Source of the DNA: Tipula vernalis
Lineage: Eukaryota; Arthropoda; Insecta; Diptera; Tipulidae
Direction of reading: 5' to 3'
DNA: 64,000 bases
NCBI GenBank assembly: GCA_958295665.1
Contig: OY282558.1
Span: 327,147,106-327,211,105, forward strand
Shown: one piece after another, positions 60,369 to 64,000 of the stretch
How the letters are laid out: each line of letters starts with the position of its first letter
Numbering within the stretch: position 1 is the first letter of the stretch
Notes under the pieces: model-generated
Told to the model about the DNA's origin: nothing
The model's database searches: none
What the model saw: only the letters and a program-made list of their open reading frames with translations
Made by a program: the position numbers and the translations under genes

Positions 60369-61440
60369 TTATGTTTTATTGCAATTCGGACAATAATAAA
60401 CAATGGTCTTATGTTCACCACAGACAGATCTTTGGCAGGTATGGCAAACTGAATAAGCTTTTCTTTCTTTTTTGGAGCAAAACTCACACGAGACCCCGAG
60501 ATTTTCCTTTTTTTAACACCGGCTTCTTCTGTAACATTGGCCGGTCTGATGGCACCAGACGCTTCCATTATACTAGATGTTTCTGTTGTATCAGATGCGG
60601 TAGCATTGTGCCATAAGTGTTTGACAAGGTCCATTGAAGAGTTTCCTCTTGGTAATCTGGGTCCTCTTATTATTTGTTGATAGACAAGATCAGCTCCAAG
60701 TTGTTCTAGAAACAAATGTCGTTTGTATAGTTTGTTTTTATTCCAGTCAGGGTCGACTTCCAGCCACAAAACATACCATATGCATTGACACTTGAAACGT
60801 CTATCATGTTACAAAATAAGGCGAAACGTCAGCGATGGGTTTTTCGTTTTGTTGTGTAGGTCCCAACCATTTGATCTAAGGTATCGACACCAGACTTGGT
60901 TTTATTGTAATAGTTGATAATTTGAGGTAAAAATTTTCCATCCGTGGAAGTAGTTGTGTGATGAAATGTGCTCAAAACTGTGGCATTTTTATATTTTTTT
61001 GAAACATATTGCACCAACGATATATTTTCGAAAAAATAAAAGTTGCTGGTAAATACGGGACGCCGACGTAATTCCTGTTTCGTGACGGCTGGTAAAAATG
61101 TTTTATTTGAGCGTACTGTTCCAACAATTGTATTTTTATGTTTGAATAGATCTTTAGCCAAGTTGAGAGTTGTAAAAATGTATCGCACGTGATATTACGA
61201 CCCTTTAAGTCTTTTACTAGGTCTAGCACCACCTTCTGACCCTGATTAGTTACAGGTGCTGAATTTGGTTCTTTTCCAGTGTATACCTGCATGTTCTAAG
61301 CAAATTTCGAGGTTCTATCACATAAATATCATATTTTAATACCATATTTTGCTGACTTAGATGGTATATAATGCTTGAAAGGACAACGCCCACGAAAAGC
61401 CGACAATTGCTCGTCAATAGTGACGTTTTCATAATATAGA
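60369..61440 (-). pseudogene. piggyBac transposase, N-terminally deleted
   Basis: Minus-strand landmarks: ENVTIDEQLSAFRGRC and PFKHYIPSKSAKYG (61425-61340), LAKDLFKHKNTIVGTVRSNK (61160-61100), VLSTFHH (about 60970), YYNKTKSGVDTLDQMVGTY (60910-60856), KRKTHR, a spacer, and a C-terminal cysteine-rich finger CHTCQRSVCGEH...YYCPNC read in a shifted frame just before the stop at 60369-60371. The first catalytic aspartate of the DDD triad would lie in the missing N-terminal half or the damaged join; a catalytic D of GVDTLDQM is present. At least three frameshifts. Nested in the TTAA-flanked element 60288-63768. Confidence 0.85.
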
Positions 61441-61972
61441 ACTCAACAGTTCTCTACCATAAGGTACACTATTTAGTTTTTTATAGTTTTAGATAAAACA
61501 AAAAATAATAGAATACCATAGAGAATCATAAAGGTGTATGTCAATATTAACGACTACATTTAGCGAATTACATATCGAAACAAAAATAAAATTTCCTATG
61601 AAATCGAAGAAATGAAATACACGAATTTATATAGTATTGTGTTATAAGCACTACTAATGATTCTGTTTACACTCGAATTCCTTCATCAGTTTTTTCCTAA
61701 TTCCTTACCTCTTTACCAATAAACTAAAAACTTGGTTTTGGGTACAGAGGTAAGAAACGAGGAAAACTGATACAAGAATACAAATGTAAACAGGCTCAAT
61801 AAAAGTAGTGTGGTTGCGTGCGAACATTTGTTCGCGGCTCTTTATTGTTGTTGGTTTTGGATTTATAATACTATTATGACAAGTTTGCACTGGATTTCAC
61901 ACGTATAATTAATTTTTTTTCTGAGTAAATTCAAACATGTACCTGAATCTTGTACGTGCAATACCAAACATA

Positions 61973-63537
61973 CAGCCTTGGCCAAAATTATAAAGCACCC
62001 CTCCCAAATTGCAGTATCTACAAAACGAATGAAGACAAAAATTAAAACTCCATATTTTTAGGAAATACTTTTTATATTTTATTAATTTTAGTATTTTGTA
62101 GGTCCTCCTTTGGCTTTGATGACAGCCAGGACTCTTTTATTCATCGACCGTACTAATTTTTCGCAGGTATTTCTCAATATATTTTTCCATTCCTCTGTCA
62201 GCGCACGTTTGAGGTCTTCCTTTGAAGTCATACTGCGATCCTTGATTTTTTTTTTTTAAAATTGACCACAAATTTTCAATGGGATTTAGGTCTGGTGACT
62301 GGGTGGGCCAGTCCATGACTCGAATTTGTTTTTTTCGAAACCAACTCATCGTAACGCGGGAAGTATGGCAGGGGGCATTATCCTGTTGATAAATTATCGA
62401 AGAACTACCCGTTTCCCCAAAGATTTGCCGAATTGAGGAATTCAATGCAGCCTCGAGGACGGTAACATAGTTGGTACTGTTCATCGAACCCTCACAAAAC
62501 AACAGTTTTCTCACCCCTGATGATGCCATACAACCCCACACCATCAGTTTTCCCCCTCCATGATTTACGGTAGGCACTATACAATCAGGATTGTATGCTT
62601 TCCCGACTCTTCTTCTTACGATGGTTGCGCCAGGAGTTCCAAAAATCTATAAGAATTCCATCAAATTTAACATAAATTTCTCTATTAATTCTTTTAAAAT
62701 ACATAGCACAATTTTTTATTTTTTTTTTTGACTAATTATTTTTTAATATTTATTTTTTATATTTACCTCAAAAGTAGATTCATCTGACCAAACAACTCTC
62801 GCCCAATCCACGTCATTCCAATGTTTGTGTTCTCGAGCCCATCTCAAGCGACTTTTTATGTTGGTAAGTGAGAGCAAAGGTTTTTTTCTTGCTTTACAAC
62901 CTTTCAATCCAGCTTGCAGGAGCCTTCTTCTAACTGTCCGTGCCGAAATGTGAACTTCTTGTTCTGTTAAATGCTCTGCAGCTATCTCAGCAGATGTTTT
63001 TCTTCGGTTTTTGAGAGATTTTCGCACAATTTGTCGATCGTCTCTTACCGAAGTGATACGATTTCTGCCTGAGCGTAGTTTATAGGCATAGTCGCCGGTC
63101 TCTTTAACCGTTTTCAATGTAGATTGAACTGCTCCACGAGAGCATTTTAATTTTTGGGATATTTTAATTTGGCTTACACCCTGGGAATCCAACAACACAA
63201 TTTGTGCCCTTATTCCTTCACTGAGTTGGCACGCTTTAGGCATAATTATCACAAACACACTTTTTTTCTCAAAAAACTTACGAAAACTCTTTTTGATTTA
63301 AAACACTTTATGTGAAGACTACTGCACACGATCAAATACAAAACTAAAATAAAAAAATTTTACGACGCTACAACTTCTTGTTAAGAACCTAAAACAAAAC
63401 AAAAATTGTTGATTTTCAATAATTAAGGGTCGCATTCGGTGGGATGACTCGTTCGTTAACACCCATTGTTTAGAAAGACATAATATTAATATATAATGCT
63501 AATAGATAGGGGTGCTTTATATTTTTGGCCAAGGCTG
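61973..63537 (-). mobile_element. Tc1-type transposon, nearly intact, inside piggyBac
   Basis: 1565 bp, flanked by TA (61971-61972 and 63538-63539), ends CAGCCTTGGCCAAAA / TTTTGGCCAAGGCTG, inverse similarity about 30 bp (then AAAGCACCCCT). Contains one transposase gene on the minus strand. Its insertion splits the 5' flank of the piggyBac transposase from the right piggyBac end, so it is the younger of the two. Confidence 0.93.
62088..63243 (-). CDS. Tc1-type DD34E transposase, 2 exons, one frameshift
   Basis: Start at ATG 63243 (MPKACQLSEG); an upstream in-frame ATG at 63258 is less likely because Tc1 proteins start close to this point. Exon 1 63243-62767 (159 codons) holds the paired-type HTH pair and the GRNR hook (KLRSGRNR). 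A 120-bp GT-AG intron (62766-62647) follows WSDESTFE; exon 2 is 62646-62088. Catalytic residues: D154 (WSDES), D248 (QQDNAPCH) and E283 (NPIENLW), with 34 residues between the last two. A T-run of 12 at 62246-62257 (A-run on the coding strand) is one base too long and shifts the frame after LWSILKKK; with 11 bases the C-terminus would run to the stop at 62088-62090 for 344 aa, the family length. Either a single inactivating indel or a homopolymer read error. Confidence 0.9.
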
Positions 63538-63772
63538 TATGTACAAACATACTTATATGGGTGAAATTTCACCCAAAGGTCGCTGGCGTCCTTTTTTTTT
63601 GTTTCGAATAATATGTTGTCTTTATATTTAAATCCTAATAAGTTTATAAAGCTGCCGGACTTAGTAAACAAATCCATGAAGTTTGGTCGAGGCAGTCTCA
63701 ATAGTAAACAAATTATAGAGCATTAAAATCTAAAATGGATGAAATTTCACCCAAAGATCGTAAGAGGGTTAA

Positions 63773-64000
63773 ATAAATTCATTGTGATTGCACAATTTTT
63801 TGATTGTTTCCATTAGGGACTTTAGGCATAAAAAAATGTACGAAATGTCAAAAAGTAGTGTAAATAGCTCAAACTAAAAAAATATCTAAAACTATGAAAT
63901 TAATCAAAACCAACTTAATAATATACAGGAATCTGCAATTTTTACCTAGATATCACTTCCAGTGTGTGAGACTTGAGAGGCTTTATTTTTATATCTACTT
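63773..64000. other. AT-rich flank after the piggyBac element
   Basis: No feature recognised in this last stretch. Confidence 0.4.

Larger units (their letters stand above)
60288..63768 (-). mobile_element. piggyBac-type element, split by a Tc1 insertion
   Basis: Flanked by TTAA at 60284-60287 and 63769-63772, with ends CCCTC...GAGGG inside (CCCTCAAACGACC left; GATCGTAAGAGGG right). Subterminal palindromes GGGTGAAATTTCACCC occur at about 60333 and 63559, with a variant at about 63738. The Tc1 element 61973-63537 sits inside, so the piggyBac part alone is about 1.9 kb, too short for a full transposase gene. Confidence 0.88.

Overview
This is a eukaryotic, very AT-rich window, most likely from an insect. 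The evidence is the mix of transposon families (Jockey-type and other LINEs, a copia-type LTR element, a Penelope-like element, piggyBac, Tc1 and a THAP/DDE transposon), GT-AG introns, AATAAA polyadenylation signals, and no prokaryotic gene layout. Only one stretch looks like an ordinary host gene: two frame-compatible 3'-terminal exons at 172-323 and 481-671, with a polyadenylation signal at 706. Nearly everything else recognisable is mobile or repetitive DNA in different stages of decay.

Layout. 1-712: 3' end of an unknown gene. 1972-2156: a palindromic TA-flanked MITE. 3890-4890: decayed piggyBac transposase. 6290-7400: degenerate repeats of about 300 bp. 8351-18952: a 10.6-kb inverted repeat whose two arms each have a unique outer end of about 470 bp followed by some 26-28 tandem monomers of about 175 bp; the two arrays meet head to head at 13510/13511. 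19113-19511: a long-TIR MITE. 20350-22690: decayed LINE with a PHD-like ORF1. 26935-27073: an 8-bp microsatellite. 28787-31455: a Penelope-like element with RT and GIY-YIG between inverted pseudo-LTRs that carry a hammerhead-like core. 31590-32480: Tc1 remnant.

34232-38061 is the best preserved element. It is 3.83 kb, with a 7-bp target duplication, CAGAGC termini and a three-exon gene of 453 codons encoding a THAP domain and a DDE_Tnp_4 catalytic core with all key residues visible. It also carries an unexplained exon-like ORF on the opposite strand. An 870-bp internally deleted relative (44918-45787) and a 553-bp MITE (40363-40915) have related ends and also 7-bp target duplications, so the window holds three members of one transposition family.

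The right half has further LINE remnants (38240-40200, 41349-42180, 46741-47720, 55700-57740). It also has a recent inverted-plus-direct triplication of a 284-bp segment carrying a 73-codon ORF (42387-43398), a copia-like element lacking its RT core (48663-52385), and a piggyBac element (60288-63768) into which a nearly intact, intron-containing Tc1 element (61973-63537) has jumped. The most unusual structures are the 10.6-kb satellite palindrome, the 7-bp-TSD THAP/DDE family with possible cargo, and the triplicated palindromic ORF.
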